DNA of 64,000 nucleotides from Jiella flava (GTDB taxonomy: Bacteria; Pseudomonadota; Alphaproteobacteria; Rhizobiales; Rhizobiaceae). The notes under the pieces were generated by a model that was not told where the DNA came from, searched no databases, and worked only from the letters and a program-made list of their open reading frames with translations. Positions 27,607 to 37,414 of the stretch are shown here, piece by piece. Each line of letters opens with the position of its first letter. Within the stretch, counting starts at the first letter, position 1. The stretch spans positions 1-64,000 of the forward strand of contig NZ_JAFMPP010000009.1 in NCBI RefSeq assembly GCF_017349315.1, written 5' to 3'. A program made the translations under genes and the position numbers.

Positions 27607-29235
27607 TCATTGCCCCTTCTTCTGGCCGTTCTCGTCGAAGCTGGCGAGATAGGCGATGACGTTGTCGATGTCCTTTTTGTCCTTAAGGCCCGGGAAGGAC
27701 ATTTTGGTGCCGGGGGCGACCGCCTTCGGATCGGTGAGCCAGGCATGGAGTTCCTCGACTGTCCAGGTCGGATGGTCCTTGGCATAATTCTGCAAGGCCG
27801 AGGAGAAGCTGTAGCCGTCCACGACGGCGATCTTCTCACCGACGATGCCGTTCAGCTCCGGGCCGATCTTGTTCTTGGCGCCTTCGCCGATGGCGTGGCA
27901 GGCCTTGCACTTATTGAAGACCTTTTCGCCCGCCGCCGGATCGCCGGCCATGGCGGTCTGGGTCGCGTTCGGCGCCGGAGTGGCCGCGCCCTGGTCGCTG
28001 GAGGCACCGTTTTGCTGCGGTTCCGCCGGTTTTGAAGTCTCGTCGGCCGGCTTGGCTTCCGGCTTCGGCGGTTCGGATGCGGCTTCCTCGCCGCTCGAAT
28101 TGTCGGTCGGTTTGGCTTCGGCCGGCTTGTGGGTCGTTTCAGCTCCTGCATTGGCGCCCGATTCCGTCGTCGTGGCCGGATTGGTCGCCTGAGGCGCAGC
28201 CTCGGCGGTCTTCTTCTGGCCGTTCTCGTCGAAGCTGGCGAGATAGGCGATGACGTTGTCGATGTCCTTTTTGTCCTTAAGGCCCGGGAATGACATTTTG
28301 GTGCCGGGGGCGACCGCCTTCGGATCGGTGAGCCAGGCATGGAGTTCCTCGACTGTCCAGGTCGGATGGTCCTTGGCATAGGTCTGCAAGGCCGAGGAGA
28401 AGCTGTAACCGTCCACGACGGCGATCTTCTCGCCGACGATGCCGTTCAGCTCCGGGCCGATCTTGTTCTTGGCGCCTTCACCGATGGCATGGCAGGCCTT
28501 GCACTTATTGAAGACCTTTTCGCCCGCCGCCGGATCGCCGGCCATGGCGGTCTGGGTCGCGTTCGGCGCCGGCGTCGCAGGCTTCGCCGCTTCGCCCGCG
28601 GCCTTTTGATCTTCCGCAGCCGGCTTGGCCTCGGCGGGCTTCTCGCCGCCAGCCGCAGCGCTCGCTTCCTTGGCGGGCGCTTCCGGCAAGAGCGCGGGAT
28701 TGTCGGAGAGGGTCCGCAAATAGGCGATGACGTCGGCGCGGTCCTGCGGGCTCTTCAGGCCGGCAAAGCCCATCTTCGTCCCAGGGACGTCGTCTTTCGG
28801 GCTTTTGATGAAGTGATAGATGTGATCGTAGTCCCATTTCTCAGCGCCATTTTTGGAAAAGTCCTTCATGGCACCGGAATAGGAAAAGTCGGAAATCGAG
28901 GCGATCGGCCGGTTCACGACGTCCCAAAGATGCGGGCCGACCTTGTTCGGGCCGCCTTTTTCGCCCGAATGGCACGCGCCGCACTTCTTGAAGATCGCTT
29001 CCCCCTTGTCGGCACTGGCGTTTTGCAGCAAAGCAGCGATCGGGGGATCTTCCTTGGCGGCCTCCTGTCCCCCGCCGGAGCCGCCCTGAGTTGCCTCGGC
29101 GACCTTGATTTCGTATCCGGGTTTTTCGGGGGCTTCGGAATGGAACAATCCCTCGGCGAGTAGGCTGCCGCCAAACAGCACGAATACCGTGCCTAAAATG
29201 GCCCCGAAGATCTTGTTTGCCTCAAACGAATCCAT
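27607..29235 (-). CDS. Membrane-anchored cytochrome c with three haem domains
   Basis: The 542-residue protein begins like CycM (cytochrome c552): one N-terminal membrane anchor (about 8-30) with no cleavage site. Three class I cytochrome c domains follow, with haem sites CGACH (85-89), CKACH (245-249) and CKACH (443-447), each followed by a PGTKM segment supplying the axial Met. Domains are joined by long linkers rich in Ala, Glu, Lys and Pro. Domains 2 and 3 differ at only about one residue, pointing to a very recent duplication. CycM normally has one domain and carries electrons to terminal oxidases. I chose the ATG at 29235 ([15 protein letters not shown]); the longer frame adds an unlikely leader. 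Divergent kdsB lies upstream. Confidence 0.92.
   Translation of the reverse strand: MDSFEANKIFGAILGTVFVLFGGSLLAEGLFHSEAPEKPGYEIKVAEATQGGSGGGQEAAKEDPPIAALLQNASADKGEAIFKKCGACHSGEKGGPNKVGPHLWDVVNRPIASISDFSYSGAMKDFSKNGAEKWDYDHIYHFIKSPKDDVPGTKMGFAGLKSPQDRADVIAYLRTLSDNPALLPEAPAKEASAAAGGEKPAEAKPAAEDQKAAGEAAKPATPAPNATQTAMAGDPAAGEKVFNKCKACHAIGEGAKNKIGPELNGIVGEKIAVVDGYSFSSALQTYAKDHPTWTVEELHAWLTDPKAVAPGTKMSFPGLKDKKDIDNVIAYLASFDENGQKKTAEAAPQATNPATTTESGANAGAETTHKPAEAKPTDNSSGEEAASEPPKPEAKPADETSKPAEPQQNGASSDQGAATPAPNATQTAMAGDPAAGEKVFNKCKACHAIGEGAKNKIGPELNGIVGEKIAVVDGYSFSSALQNYAKDHPTWTVEELHAWLTDPKAVAPGTKMSFPGLKDKKDIDNVIAYLASFDENGQKKGQ
27617..27978 (-). repeat. Cytochrome domain-3 coding repeat
   Basis: This 362-bp segment matches 28211-28572 at a constant offset of 594 bp (198 codons) with about seven mismatches, mostly silent. 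It covers the whole third haem domain plus the end of its linker. The pair is a direct repeat inside one gene. Confidence 0.93.
28211..28572 (-). repeat. Cytochrome domain-2 coding repeat
   Basis: This is the partner of 27617-27978, about 98 percent identical, covering the second haem domain. The intervening 232 bp encode the Ala/Glu/Pro-rich linker. Identity stops sharply at both edges. Confidence 0.93.
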
Positions 29236-29390
29236 TGTCCGGAACGATCCTCCCCATGACGTCCTGCAACTTTGTCGCTTCGAGCCGCCCAAGCTCAAAA
29301 CGCCCGGACCCTAGGAGTTTTGCCGTATCAAGGCAACCTCTGTAGAAGCAATGATGCCGACGCTTTTTGTCACTTCCCAAAGGTTCGTTA

Positions 29391-29423
29391 CAGCATCGGC
29401 CCGTTCCAATAGGATTGAACCAT
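29391..29423 (+). repeat. Dispersed repeat, variant copy
   Basis: It begins CAGCATCGGCCCG like the copies at 16739 and 17478 but continues with a different imperfect dyad (TTCCAAT-AG-GATTGAA). It lies immediately upstream of kdsB in the divergent promoter region, which it must overlap. Shared head and differing stem suggest a modular repeat family. Confidence 0.5.
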
Positions 29424-29429
29424 CGTAAC

Positions 29430-30158
29430 ATGTCGACACTTGTTCTCATTCCCGCGCGCCTTGGTTCGACACGCCTTCCGCGAAAAGCTTTGGCCGACAT
29501 CGTTGGAAAGCCCATGGTGGTGCGTGTCGCCGAAAGGGCCGCGCTCGCCGACGTTGGACGGGTCGTTGTCGCAACCGATGCCGACGAAATTCTCCACGTG
29601 GTCAGGAATGCGGGTTTCGAAGCCGTGATGACGTCGGTTGAGCACCAGTCGGGCTCGGATCGGATCCACGAAGCGCTGTTGGCCGTCGATCCCAACGGGG
29701 ACGTCGAGACTGTGATCAACGTCCAGGGCGATCTTCCGACCATCGATCCGGAAACGATTCGCCTCGCTTTGAAGCCGTTCGAGGAGCCATCCTGCGACAT
29801 TGCGACGCTTGCCGCCGAAATTCGCCACGACGACGAGCGCATCAATCCGAACGTCGTCAAGCTGGTCGGTTCGCCGATCGGGCCGAATCGTCTTCACGCG
29901 CTCTACTTCACCCGCGCGACGGCACCTTGGGGTGAGGGGCCGCATTACCACCACATCGGCCTTTACGCCTATCGCCGGGCCAGTCTGGAGCGCTTCGTGC
30001 GGCTCGCGCCATCGGTCTTGGAGCGGCGGGAGAAGCTGGAGCAGCTCAGGGCACTCGAAAACGGGATGCGTATCGACGCCGAAATCGTCGATACTGTGCC
30101 ACTTGGCGTGGACGGGCCCGACGATCTGGCCCGCGCCCGCGAAATCTTAGGAGCATGA
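29430..30158 (+). CDS. kdsB: CMP-KDO synthetase KdsB
   Basis: The 242-residue cytidylyltransferase activates 3-deoxy-D-manno-octulosonate with CTP for lipopolysaccharide core assembly in the cytoplasm. It has the N-terminal nucleotide-binding motif [14 protein letters not shown], the VVATDADEI segment, [11 protein letters not shown] (metal-binding Asp) and the late [17 protein letters not shown]. The ATG at 29430 gives the family's normal start. It overlaps nothing but is four bases from pheA downstream. The order cytochrome c-kdsB-pheA is conserved in rhizobia. Confidence 0.95.
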   Translation: MSTLVLIPARLGSTRLPRKALADIVGKPMVVRVAERAALADVGRVVVATDADEILHVVRNAGFEAVMTSVEHQSGSDRIHEALLAVDPNGDVETVINVQGDLPTIDPETIRLALKPFEEPSCDIATLAAEIRHDDERINPNVVKLVGSPIGPNRLHALYFTRATAPWGEGPHYHHIGLYAYRRASLERFVRLAPSVLERREKLEQLRALENGMRIDAEIVDTVPLGVDGPDDLARAREILGA

Positions 30159-30162
30159 GGTC

Positions 30163-31128
30163 ATGGCCGACGATCGCCCGATGATTGCCTTCCAGGGCGA
30201 AACCGGGGCCAATTCCGACATGGCGGTGAGAGACGTCTTCGGCGACGCTTATGAGGCGCTGCCATGCCCGTCCTTCGACGACGCCTTTGCGGCTCTGCGC
30301 AACGGCGCCGTCGAATATGAGGGGCGCCTTCGGCGGGTCGAGCGGGCGATGATCCCGATCGAGAATACGCTGGCGGGCCGTGTCGCCGACATTCACCTTC
30401 TGATGCCGGATTCCGGGCTGCAGATCGTCGGCGAATATTTCATGCCGATTCACTTTCAGCTGATGGCACTGCCGGGTGTCGCCCGGTCCGATATCCGCAG
30501 CGTGTCAAGCCACATTCACGCGCTTGGGCAATGCCGGAAATATCTCAGGGCCAATGGCTGGAAGCCGCAGGTTGCCGCCGACACCGCCGGGGCGGCGCGC
30601 GAAGTCGCCGCGGCGGGCGATCGCAGCCGCGCCGCGCTCGCGCCGCGGCTTGCCGCGGATTACTATGGTCTGTCGATTCTCGAAGAGGACGTTGAGGATT
30701 CGGCGAACAACGTCACTCGCTTCGTCATCCTCGCCAATCCCGAGCAGCAGCCCTTCGTCGACCCCGACGAGCAACGCCTGAGCCTTTGGGTCGCGCGTGA
30801 TCCGCAAAAGAGCGAGGATGGGCGCTCGATGGTCAGCCGAGACGTGGTGACCACCTTCGTCTTCCGGGTGAGGAACATTCCGGCCGCCCTTTATAAGGCG
30901 CTTGGTGGCTTTGCGACCAACGGCATCAACATGACTAAGCTCGAAAGCTACCAACTCGGCGGCAGCTTCTCGGCGACACTGTTTTATGCCGATGTGGAGG
31001 GACATCCGCATGATCCGGCGCTCGGCCGGGCGCTCGAGGAGCTGCGCTTCTTCTCCGCCGAATACCGCAATCTCGGCGTCTATCATGCCTCGGAGGATCG
31101 TCAGGCTCGGCTTTTGCCGGGCGAGTGA
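30163..31128 (+). CDS. pheA: Prephenate dehydratase
   Basis: The 321-residue enzyme converts prephenate to phenylpyruvate for phenylalanine synthesis. The catalytic domain (about 7-200) shows FQGETGANSDMAV and the TRF motif in NNVTRFVIL. An ACT domain (about 220-310, TTFVFRVRNIPAALYKALGGF with the ESYQLGG loop) binds phenylalanine for feedback inhibition. There is no chorismate mutase domain, so it is the monofunctional form usual in alphaproteobacteria. Its stop codon abuts the stop of the convergent hydrolase without a single spacer base. Confidence 0.95.
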   Translation: MADDRPMIAFQGETGANSDMAVRDVFGDAYEALPCPSFDDAFAALRNGAVEYEGRLRRVERAMIPIENTLAGRVADIHLLMPDSGLQIVGEYFMPIHFQLMALPGVARSDIRSVSSHIHALGQCRKYLRANGWKPQVAADTAGAAREVAAAGDRSRAALAPRLAADYYGLSILEEDVEDSANNVTRFVILANPEQQPFVDPDEQRLSLWVARDPQKSEDGRSMVSRDVVTTFVFRVRNIPAALYKALGGFATNGINMTKLESYQLGGSFSATLFYADVEGHPHDPALGRALEELRFFSAEYRNLGVYHASEDRQARLLPGE

Positions 31129-32040
31129 TCAGCGCTCGGTCGAGCCGGCGCTCGCCGCCTCGGCGCGGGTGACGAGGTCAAGGATCGCGCCAGGCAGGCG
31201 GCCGGTCTCGAGAAGCGGCGCGTGGCCTTGGCCTCTGACGACGATAGCTTCGAGGCTCGGGTGGCGCGTGCTCATCGTGGCGACGGTCTCGGCCGTGAAA
31301 AGCTTCGAGGTCTCGCCGCGAATGACGAGCAGCGGCACGCCCTTGAGGAGATCGAAGGCGGCCCAGAGTTCCGGCAGCGGGTTGTCGAGGTCCATGGTGC
31401 GCAGCGGTTCGAGCAGCCGACGATCGTAATCGCCGAAGATGCGGCCGTTGTGCTCGACGAAGCCGGCGCGCGCCATGCGAGCGAAATCGGCCTGTGACAG
31501 CGCCGGGAAGCGTGGCGCATTGGCCTTGGCGACGGCGTCGATGGCCTCGTCCCAGCCGGCAAAGGATTCGACGATGCCGACGGTGTCGCGGATGTGCCGT
31601 AACCCTTCGAGTTCCAGCCGCGGCCCGGCATCATTGAACACCACTCCGGCGATGGCGGCGAGCCGCATGGCCGCGATCGAATGGATGATCAGCGCCCCGC
31701 GGGAGGTGCCGACGAACACCGCGCGATCGATTTGGAGATGATCGAGGCCGGCCAGCGTGTCGGCGGCCTCGGCGGCAACCGTGTAGCCATCCGGACCCGC
31801 CGCGGGATCCGACAGCCCGCGGCCGCGATAGTCGAAGGCGAGGATAAGCCGCCGCGGATCGGTGGCGGTGATCGCGGTGGCGAGCGCCGCGAAGTCGCGG
31901 GCGTTGCGGGTCAGCCCCGGCAGGCAGATGATCGGCAGCAGATGGGAGCGCCTGGCTGTCTCGGGATCTCCCCAGAGCCGACCGGCAAGGGTCAGCCCGT
32001 CATGGAGGAAGGTGAAGACTGCGCCGCTCTCGCCCGCCAT
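31129..32040 (-). CDS. Alpha/beta hydrolase (cytoplasmic)
   Basis: The 303-residue alpha/beta-fold hydrolase has the nucleophile elbow GTSRGA (about residue 104), the HG-type oxyanion region LPGLTRNARDF and the C-terminal GQGHAPLLE with the catalytic His. DYRGRGLSD is typical of esterase or lactonase-like members near primary metabolism. I chose the ATG at 32040, preceded by GAGGCGG; a longer frame starts with TTG. No signal peptide is seen. The substrate is unknown. Confidence 0.87.
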   Translation of the reverse strand: MAGESGAVFTFLHDGLTLAGRLWGDPETARRSHLLPIICLPGLTRNARDFAALATAITATDPRRLILAFDYRGRGLSDPAAGPDGYTVAAEAADTLAGLDHLQIDRAVFVGTSRGALIIHSIAAMRLAAIAGVVFNDAGPRLELEGLRHIRDTVGIVESFAGWDEAIDAVAKANAPRFPALSQADFARMARAGFVEHNGRIFGDYDRRLLEPLRTMDLDNPLPELWAAFDLLKGVPLLVIRGETSKLFTAETVATMSTRHPSLEAIVVRGQGHAPLLETGRLPGAILDLVTRAEAASAGSTER

Positions 32041-32143
32041 GACCGCCTCGTTGGTGCGTGACCGCCTCAATCTTCGGTAAGGCGCAAACGGCGCCCAAGA
32101 CAGGTTGCGGTGGGATTGAGTTCTGTCTTGGGATCAGACGCTA

Positions 32144-34348
32144 TCAGCCCTTGCGGCCGTTGACGAGGTCGCTCTCGATCGAGAAGGGCGCACCGAGCCG
32201 GATCTTGTAGACCTCGTAGTTTTCCATGATCCGCTGCACGTAGTTGCGGGTCTCGGTGTAGGGAATGCGCTCGACCCAGTCGATCACCTGATCGAGCGAC
32301 ATGCCGCGCGGGTCGCCGAAGCGCTGGATCCATTCGCGGGCGCGGCGCGGGCCGGCATTGTAGGCGGCAAAGGTGAGAACGTAGGAGCCGTCGAAATTCT
32401 CGATCTGCTCGCCGAGGAATTGCGCGCCGAGCGTGGCGTTATAGCCCGGGTCGCTGGTCAGCCGCGTCGGCGAATAGGAGACGCCGATCTTGCGCGCCAT
32501 GCTCTTGGCGGTGCCGGGCATCAGCTGGAGAAGGCCAAGGGCGCCTGCCGAGGAGCGGGCTTGCGGGTTGAAGCCGCTTTCCTGCCGAGCGATCGCATAG
32601 GCGAGAGCCTTGCCGGCGGCCGAGATGTGGGCGTCCGCCGGGATCACGCCGATCGGGAAGGCGAGTGCCGGCGCGTCGATGCCCCGCCAATAGGCGATCT
32701 TGCCGATCTGCAGGACGAGGTGGTGATCGCCGCGTCGTTCTGCCATGACCGACAAAAGAGCAAGTTCGCCCGGGCTCTGTAATTCGTGGGCAAGGCCCTG
32801 ATAGAGCACGTCGGCGCGCCAGTCCGAGCCGATCTCTTGGAGCCGCTGAATGGCGCGCACCGCCTCGCGGGCGGCGAAATGCTGGCGCTCGGCTTGGTTC
32901 GGGCTCGGAAACTCGATCGCATGGGGCTGCCGGCCCAGGCGCGCCGCCGCGAGCTGGCCGTAGAACGTCGCCGCGTAATGCGCCGCGCGCTCGTAATAGG
33001 ACCGGGCGTTACCGCCGCCGCCGGCCTCGGCGGAGCGGCCGAGCCAGTAATAGCCGCGCGACAGCGACAGCGGCTTGTTCGACATCTCGACGATGCGGGC
33101 GAAATGGCGGTGCGCGGTGCGCGGATCGGAAAGAAAGCGCAGCGCGATCCAGCCGGCGTGGAACTCCGCTTCCACCGCTTCGGCTGAATTGAGCGCCGAG
33201 TGTTCGGCCGCGATACGATAGGCGAGCTTCGGCTGGTTGCGGTCGAGGAGGTCGCGGGCGATGATCCGGCGCTCGTTCCACCAGGCGTCCGGATCGACGA
33301 GCGTATTCGGGTCGCGGCGGGCCTGAAGGAGAAGTTCGGCCGCCTTCTCCGGCTTGTCGTTCTTGCGGTAATATTCGACCAGCGCGAACAGGTAGCCCGG
33401 ATCGGAGCGTTCGGCGCGCGGCACCAGCCCGAGCAGCTTATAGGTATTGTCCTGGCCTCGGATCGCGGCGGCGCGCGCGGAATAGAGCGCGCTCGCATGG
33501 GCGAGCTTGGCGACGTCCTTGGCGTCGCTGACCCGGTCGCGATAGAGCAGCATGTCCATCCGCCGCTTGTGATCGCTGGGGCCGAGCAGGGCGCCGAAGG
33601 TCGAGAGCATGGCGTTCTCGGTCTTGTCGTCCATGACCTCGGTGCGCCACTCCTTGGCGATCAGGCGTTTGGCCCGGCCGGCATCGCCGACCTGCAGATC
33701 GGCGCGGGCGAGCGCCATCGCGCCCTCGGGGCTTTCCGGCTCGCTGTTGGCAAAAGCCGCAAGCACCTCGCGCGCCGGGCGGTTCTCGCGCCAGATCGCC
33801 TTTTCGGAATTGATCCGCAGCTCTTTCATGCCCGGCCAGCCGCGGAGCGAGCGAGCGGCATTGGCAATCTCGATGGCGGGGACATCGTCGCCGCCGGTGA
33901 GCGCGATCGCCCAGGTCAGAATGTCCCGATCGAGCGACCCCGGCGTCATGCCCTCGCGAATCGCGCGGGCCTTGACGGCGTTGCGGTCGGACAGCGCCTG
34001 CAGACCGTCTTTCAGTTCGCCTTGAACCGGCTGCACCGGATCGAAACTCGGGCGCATCCCCGCGATCGACGCCGTGAAGGCGGTGGTGCTGGCCGGGACC
34101 TGTTCGGGGGGCTGACGAGGAACCGGAACCTCGATCGGCATCGGCGTCGGCATCGGGACGCGCGCCCCGAACCGGGCGGTGTCGAGCGACATGCCAGCCG
34201 CCATGCCGCCCGGACGCGCCGTCGGGACCGGGCCGAGCGTCGGCAACGCAGGCATCTCGGCAAGGGACGGTCCGGCCGAGACCGATAGGGACAGCGTCAT
34301 TGTCAGGAGCATGGAAGCGCGTGGCAGTCTCGGCATGGACATCCTCAT
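32144..34348 (-). CDS. Soluble lytic murein transglycosylase (Slt family)
   Basis: The 734-residue periplasmic enzyme cleaves peptidoglycan glycan strands to 1,6-anhydromuropeptides. It has a signal peptide (about 1-31, MLLTMTLSLSVSAGPSLA), a long alpha-superhelical U/L region (about 100-570) and a C-terminal goose-lysozyme-like domain with the catalytic Glu in ARQESGFNPQARSSAGALGLLQLMPGTA-like context. The SLT signature also includes LTFAAYNAGPRRAREWI. Three in-frame ATGs occur in the first five codons; the fifth has GAGG at good spacing and may be the real start. It is divergent from dapA. Confidence 0.93.
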   Translation of the reverse strand: MRMSMPRLPRASMLLTMTLSLSVSAGPSLAEMPALPTLGPVPTARPGGMAAGMSLDTARFGARVPMPTPMPIEVPVPRQPPEQVPASTTAFTASIAGMRPSFDPVQPVQGELKDGLQALSDRNAVKARAIREGMTPGSLDRDILTWAIALTGGDDVPAIEIANAARSLRGWPGMKELRINSEKAIWRENRPAREVLAAFANSEPESPEGAMALARADLQVGDAGRAKRLIAKEWRTEVMDDKTENAMLSTFGALLGPSDHKRRMDMLLYRDRVSDAKDVAKLAHASALYSARAAAIRGQDNTYKLLGLVPRAERSDPGYLFALVEYYRKNDKPEKAAELLLQARRDPNTLVDPDAWWNERRIIARDLLDRNQPKLAYRIAAEHSALNSAEAVEAEFHAGWIALRFLSDPRTAHRHFARIVEMSNKPLSLSRGYYWLGRSAEAGGGGNARSYYERAAHYAATFYGQLAAARLGRQPHAIEFPSPNQAERQHFAAREAVRAIQRLQEIGSDWRADVLYQGLAHELQSPGELALLSVMAERRGDHHLVLQIGKIAYWRGIDAPALAFPIGVIPADAHISAAGKALAYAIARQESGFNPQARSSAGALGLLQLMPGTAKSMARKIGVSYSPTRLTSDPGYNATLGAQFLGEQIENFDGSYVLTFAAYNAGPRRAREWIQRFGDPRGMSLDQVIDWVERIPYTETRNYVQRIMENYEVYKIRLGAPFSIESDLVNGRKG

Positions 34349-34648
34349 GGGGTGTCGAAATTTTGAAGGTGGCGCCGGGTCGGTCGTTCCGGCATGGTTT
34401 TCAAATCTCTCACGATTGCCCTTAAAGCCGTGTTACCGTGGGGTGTTTCGGCGGCCTTTCAACTTGCGGGCCCGGCTTGTTTCCGCTTTCCAGCTTCAAT
34501 ATGTTCGCGCCTCCAGCGCCAGTCTGTCGCCCTTCGCTACTGCCCGCCGCTCATCGGGGCCGAAGCTTTGGCGGGCGCAGACGCCAGGCGACTGGCTCGA
34601 ACAATGACGATAATTCGGAACGGTGTCCGGATTGAGTGGGAGTGCAAG

Positions 34649-35530
34649 ATGTTCAAGGGCTCGATTCCGGCGCTGGTGACGCCCTTCGGCGAGGATGGCG
34701 GATTTGCCGACGACGTCTTTGCCGAATTCGTCGAGTGGCAGATCGCGGAAGGCTCCAGCGGTCTGGTGCCGGTCGGCACCACGGGCGAAAGCCCGACGCT
34801 CAGCCATGACGAGCACAAGCAGGTGGTCGAGGCCTGCATCAAGGTCGCGGCCGGCCGCGTGCCGGTGATCGCCGGGGCGGGCTCGAACAACACCGACGAG
34901 GCGATCGATCTGGCCCGGTTTGCCGAAAGCGCCGGCGCCGACGCCCTTCTCGTTGTCACGCCCTATTACAACAAGCCGAACCAGCGCGGCCTCTATGCGC
35001 ATTACGCCGCGATCGCCAAGGCGGTGTCACTGCCGATCCTGATCTACAACATACCGGGCCGCTCGCTAATCGACATGACACCGGAAACGATGGGCCGGCT
35101 CGCCGCCGATTTCAAGAACATCGTCGGCGTGAAGGATGCGACGGCGAAAGTCGATCGGGTGTCGGAGCAGCGCGCGACCTGCGGCACGGACTTCATCCAG
35201 CTATCGGGCGAGGACTCGACGGCTCTCGGCTTCAACGCCCATGGTGGCGTTGGCTGCATCTCGGTTACGGCGAATGTCGCGCCACGCTTGTGTGCTGATA
35301 TGCAGGCGGCCTGCGCCAAGGGCGATTATGCCGCATCGGTTGAAATTCAGGATCGGCTGATGCCGCTGCATAAGGCGCTGTTCATCGAACCGAGCCCGAC
35401 AGGCGTGAAATATGCCCTCGACAAGCTCGGCAAGGTCACCAATTCAGTGCGGCTGCCGCTGGTTTCGGTTGAGGCAGGGACCGCCGAGATCATCGATCGC
35501 GCGCTGCGCCACGCCGGTCTTATCAACTGA
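34649..35530 (+). CDS. dapA: 4-hydroxy-tetrahydrodipicolinate synthase
   Basis: The 293-residue TIM-barrel enzyme condenses pyruvate with aspartate semialdehyde in lysine and diaminopimelate synthesis. The Schiff-base Lys162 (GVKDAT), Tyr133 (IYNIPGR) and Thr44-Thr45 (GTTGESPT) are all present. The ATG at 34649 ([13 protein letters not shown]) has GGGAG upstream and matches the family start; the open frame continues back to 34394 but lacks family resemblance. It heads the dapA-smpB pair. The 300-bp space from the divergent transglycosylase holds the promoters. Confidence 0.97.
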   Translation: MFKGSIPALVTPFGEDGGFADDVFAEFVEWQIAEGSSGLVPVGTTGESPTLSHDEHKQVVEACIKVAAGRVPVIAGAGSNNTDEAIDLARFAESAGADALLVVTPYYNKPNQRGLYAHYAAIAKAVSLPILIYNIPGRSLIDMTPETMGRLAADFKNIVGVKDATAKVDRVSEQRATCGTDFIQLSGEDSTALGFNAHGGVGCISVTANVAPRLCADMQAACAKGDYAASVEIQDRLMPLHKALFIEPSPTGVKYALDKLGKVTNSVRLPLVSVEAGTAEIIDRALRHAGLIN

Positions 35531-35642
35531 CACGACGGGGCTGGCCGAAAGGCTCGCAACCGTTCGAAGCGCCCGAGCTGACAGTTACTGTCGCCGGTGC
35601 CAGACAGAGAGGATGTGCGCGCAACGCGCACCCAGTCGAACC

Positions 35643-36113
35643 ATGGCCAAGAAGAAGCAGGCCGCGTCGAACATCGCGGCTGAAAACCGCAAGGCGCGAT
35701 ATAATTACGAGATCGTCGACACGCTCGAGGCCGGACTTGCGCTCACCGGCACCGAGGTGAAGTCGCTGCGCGGCGGCAAGGCATCGATCGCCGAAGCCTA
35801 TGCGACCGAGGAAGAGGGCGAACTCTGGCTGATCAATTCCAACCTGCCGGAATATCTGCAGGCCAATCGCTTCAATCATAATCCGAAGCGCCGCCGCAAA
35901 CTCCTGGTCCACCGCACGCAGCTCAATAAGCTCGCCGGGGCGGTGCAGCGCGACGGTATGACGCTGGTTCCGCTGAAGATCTATTTCAACGATCGCGGCG
36001 TCGCCAAGCTGGAGCTTGCCTTGGCCAAGGGCAAGAATGCCCCGGACAAGCGCGAGACCATCAAGGAGCGTGACTGGAATCGGCAGAAGCAGCGTCTGTT
36101 GAAAGAAAGCTGA
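35643..36113 (+). CDS. smpB: SsrA-binding protein SmpB
   Basis: The 156-residue RNA-binding protein delivers tmRNA to stalled ribosomes for trans-translation. The OB-fold carries [29 protein letters not shown] and RKLLVHRTQ. The basic C-terminal tail [20 protein letters not shown] is complete; it inserts in the mRNA channel. dapA-smpB adjacency is common in rhizobia. The tmRNA gene itself is not in this window. Confidence 0.97.
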   Translation: MAKKKQAASNIAAENRKARYNYEIVDTLEAGLALTGTEVKSLRGGKASIAEAYATEEEGELWLINSNLPEYLQANRFNHNPKRRRKLLVHRTQLNKLAGAVQRDGMTLVPLKIYFNDRGVAKLELALAKGKNAPDKRETIKERDWNRQKQRLLKES

Positions 36114-36115
36114 GA

Positions 36116-36820
36116 TCAGCGTTCGATGAAGGCCGCGGCCCTGGCGAACACCGCCTCGAACATGTCCGTCGTCAGCCGGCCGGTATTGGTGTTGTAGCGT
36201 GAGCAGTGATAGCTCGAAAACAGCCGCAGGCCGGCGAGATCGCTCGTTCCGCCATGGCGGAACGGATGGGCGGCGACGCGGCCGCCCAGTGCCCGTACAG
36301 TCGAATCATGGGCGATCTTGCCGAGCGTCACCACCGCACAGAGCCCCGGCAGCCGCGCGACCGTCGCCTTGAAGAAATCGCGGCAGGCGTTGACTTCGGC
36401 TCCGACCGGCTTGTTCTCCGGCGGCACGCAGCGCACCGCATTGGTGATCGCCACGCCCCGCAGTGCGAGCCCGTCGTCAGGGCGCGCCTCGAAGCGGTCG
36501 TTGGCCAATCCGTACTTCGCAAGGGTCGTATAAAGCAGATCGCCAGCATAATCGCCGGTGAACGGCCGGCCGGTTCGATTGGCGCCGCGCACACCCGGTG
36601 CAAGGCCGACGATCAGCAGCCGGACCGTGTTTTCGCCGTCTTGCGGCAGAAAGCTCGGCACTGGCGCATTGTGCCAATCGGGCTCGCGCTCGCGCCATTC
36701 CTGCCGAAAGGCCGCAAGGCGCGGGCAGAGCGGGCAATCGCGAGACGGCTCGGCGGGCGTTCCGGCAAAGGCCGGACGAAAGCCGCCTGAGCTGTCAGGC
36801 AAACGTTCCGAGGCGGTCAT
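36116..36820 (-). CDS. Type-5 (UDGb) uracil-DNA glycosylase
   Basis: The 234-residue DNA repair enzyme removes uracil and deaminated bases. The UDGb motif GLAPGVRGANRTGRPFTGD lacks the polar residue of other uracil glycosylases, as expected for this class. NAVRCVPPENKP and the late SYHCSRYNTNTG follow. Cysteines in CPLCPRL (about 31 and 34), VRC and LCAVV are the likely 4Fe-4S ligands. In the last motif a Cys replaces the Pro usual after His in many relatives. It is convergent with smpB and lies 12 bp downstream of the NYN-domain gene. Confidence 0.9.
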   Translation of the reverse strand: MTASERLPDSSGGFRPAFAGTPAEPSRDCPLCPRLAAFRQEWREREPDWHNAPVPSFLPQDGENTVRLLIVGLAPGVRGANRTGRPFTGDYAGDLLYTTLAKYGLANDRFEARPDDGLALRGVAITNAVRCVPPENKPVGAEVNACRDFFKATVARLPGLCAVVTLGKIAHDSTVRALGGRVAAHPFRHGGTSDLAGLRLFSSYHCSRYNTNTGRLTTDMFEAVFARAAAFIER

Positions 36821-36832
36821 CGACGGCGTTGC

Positions 36833-37414
36833 TCAATAATCCTCGTCGTCATTGTCGGTGCGGCGGCCGGCCCGGGCTTCGCGTTCGGCTGGATTGCGGC
36901 CGACATCGTTGCGCAGGGTCACGATGTCGATGAAGTGGTCGGCCTGGCGCCGCAGATCGTCGGAGATCATCGGCGGCGACGAGGTGAGGGTCGAGACCAC
37001 GGACACCTTGCGGCCTTTGCGTTGCAGCGCCTCGACCAGCGAGCGGAAGTCGCCGTCGCCGGAAAACAGCACGAAGTGATCGACGGTGTCGACCAGTTCC
37101 ATGGCATCGATCGCGAGTTCGATATCCATGTTGCCCTTGATCTTGCGGCGACCGGTCTGGTCGGTGAATTCTTTCGCCGGCTTGGTGACGACTCGGTAGC
37201 CGTTGTAATCGAGCCAATCGATCAGCGGCCGGATCGACGAATATTCATTATCTTCAATCAATGCCGTGTAATAATAAGCTCTGAGAACATAGGCCTGACG
37301 TTGAAACCAGCTCAACATTTTCTTATAATCGATGTCGAAGCCGAGGTTTTTCGACGTGGCGTAGAGGTTGGCGCCATCAATAAAAAGGGCAATTTTTTCA
37401 CGCTGATCAAACAT
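36833..37414 (-). CDS. NYN-domain (LabA/DUF88) putative RNase
   Basis: The 193-residue protein carries the PIN-like NYN domain. Acidic residues of the presumed metal-dependent nuclease site are visible in LFIDGANLYA, KGNMDIELAIDA and LFSGDGDF. An acidic and basic tail (REARAGRRTDNDDEDY) ends the protein. LabA-type proteins are widespread near rpoZ and smpB in this order, but their RNA targets are not settled. A dyad (ATGGCGT 37445-37451, ACGCCAT 37460-37466) just upstream could regulate it. Confidence 0.9.
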   Translation of the reverse strand: MFDQREKIALFIDGANLYATSKNLGFDIDYKKMLSWFQRQAYVLRAYYYTALIEDNEYSSIRPLIDWLDYNGYRVVTKPAKEFTDQTGRRKIKGNMDIELAIDAMELVDTVDHFVLFSGDGDFRSLVEALQRKGRKVSVVSTLTSSPPMISDDLRRQADHFIDIVTLRNDVGRNPAEREARAGRRTDNDDEDY

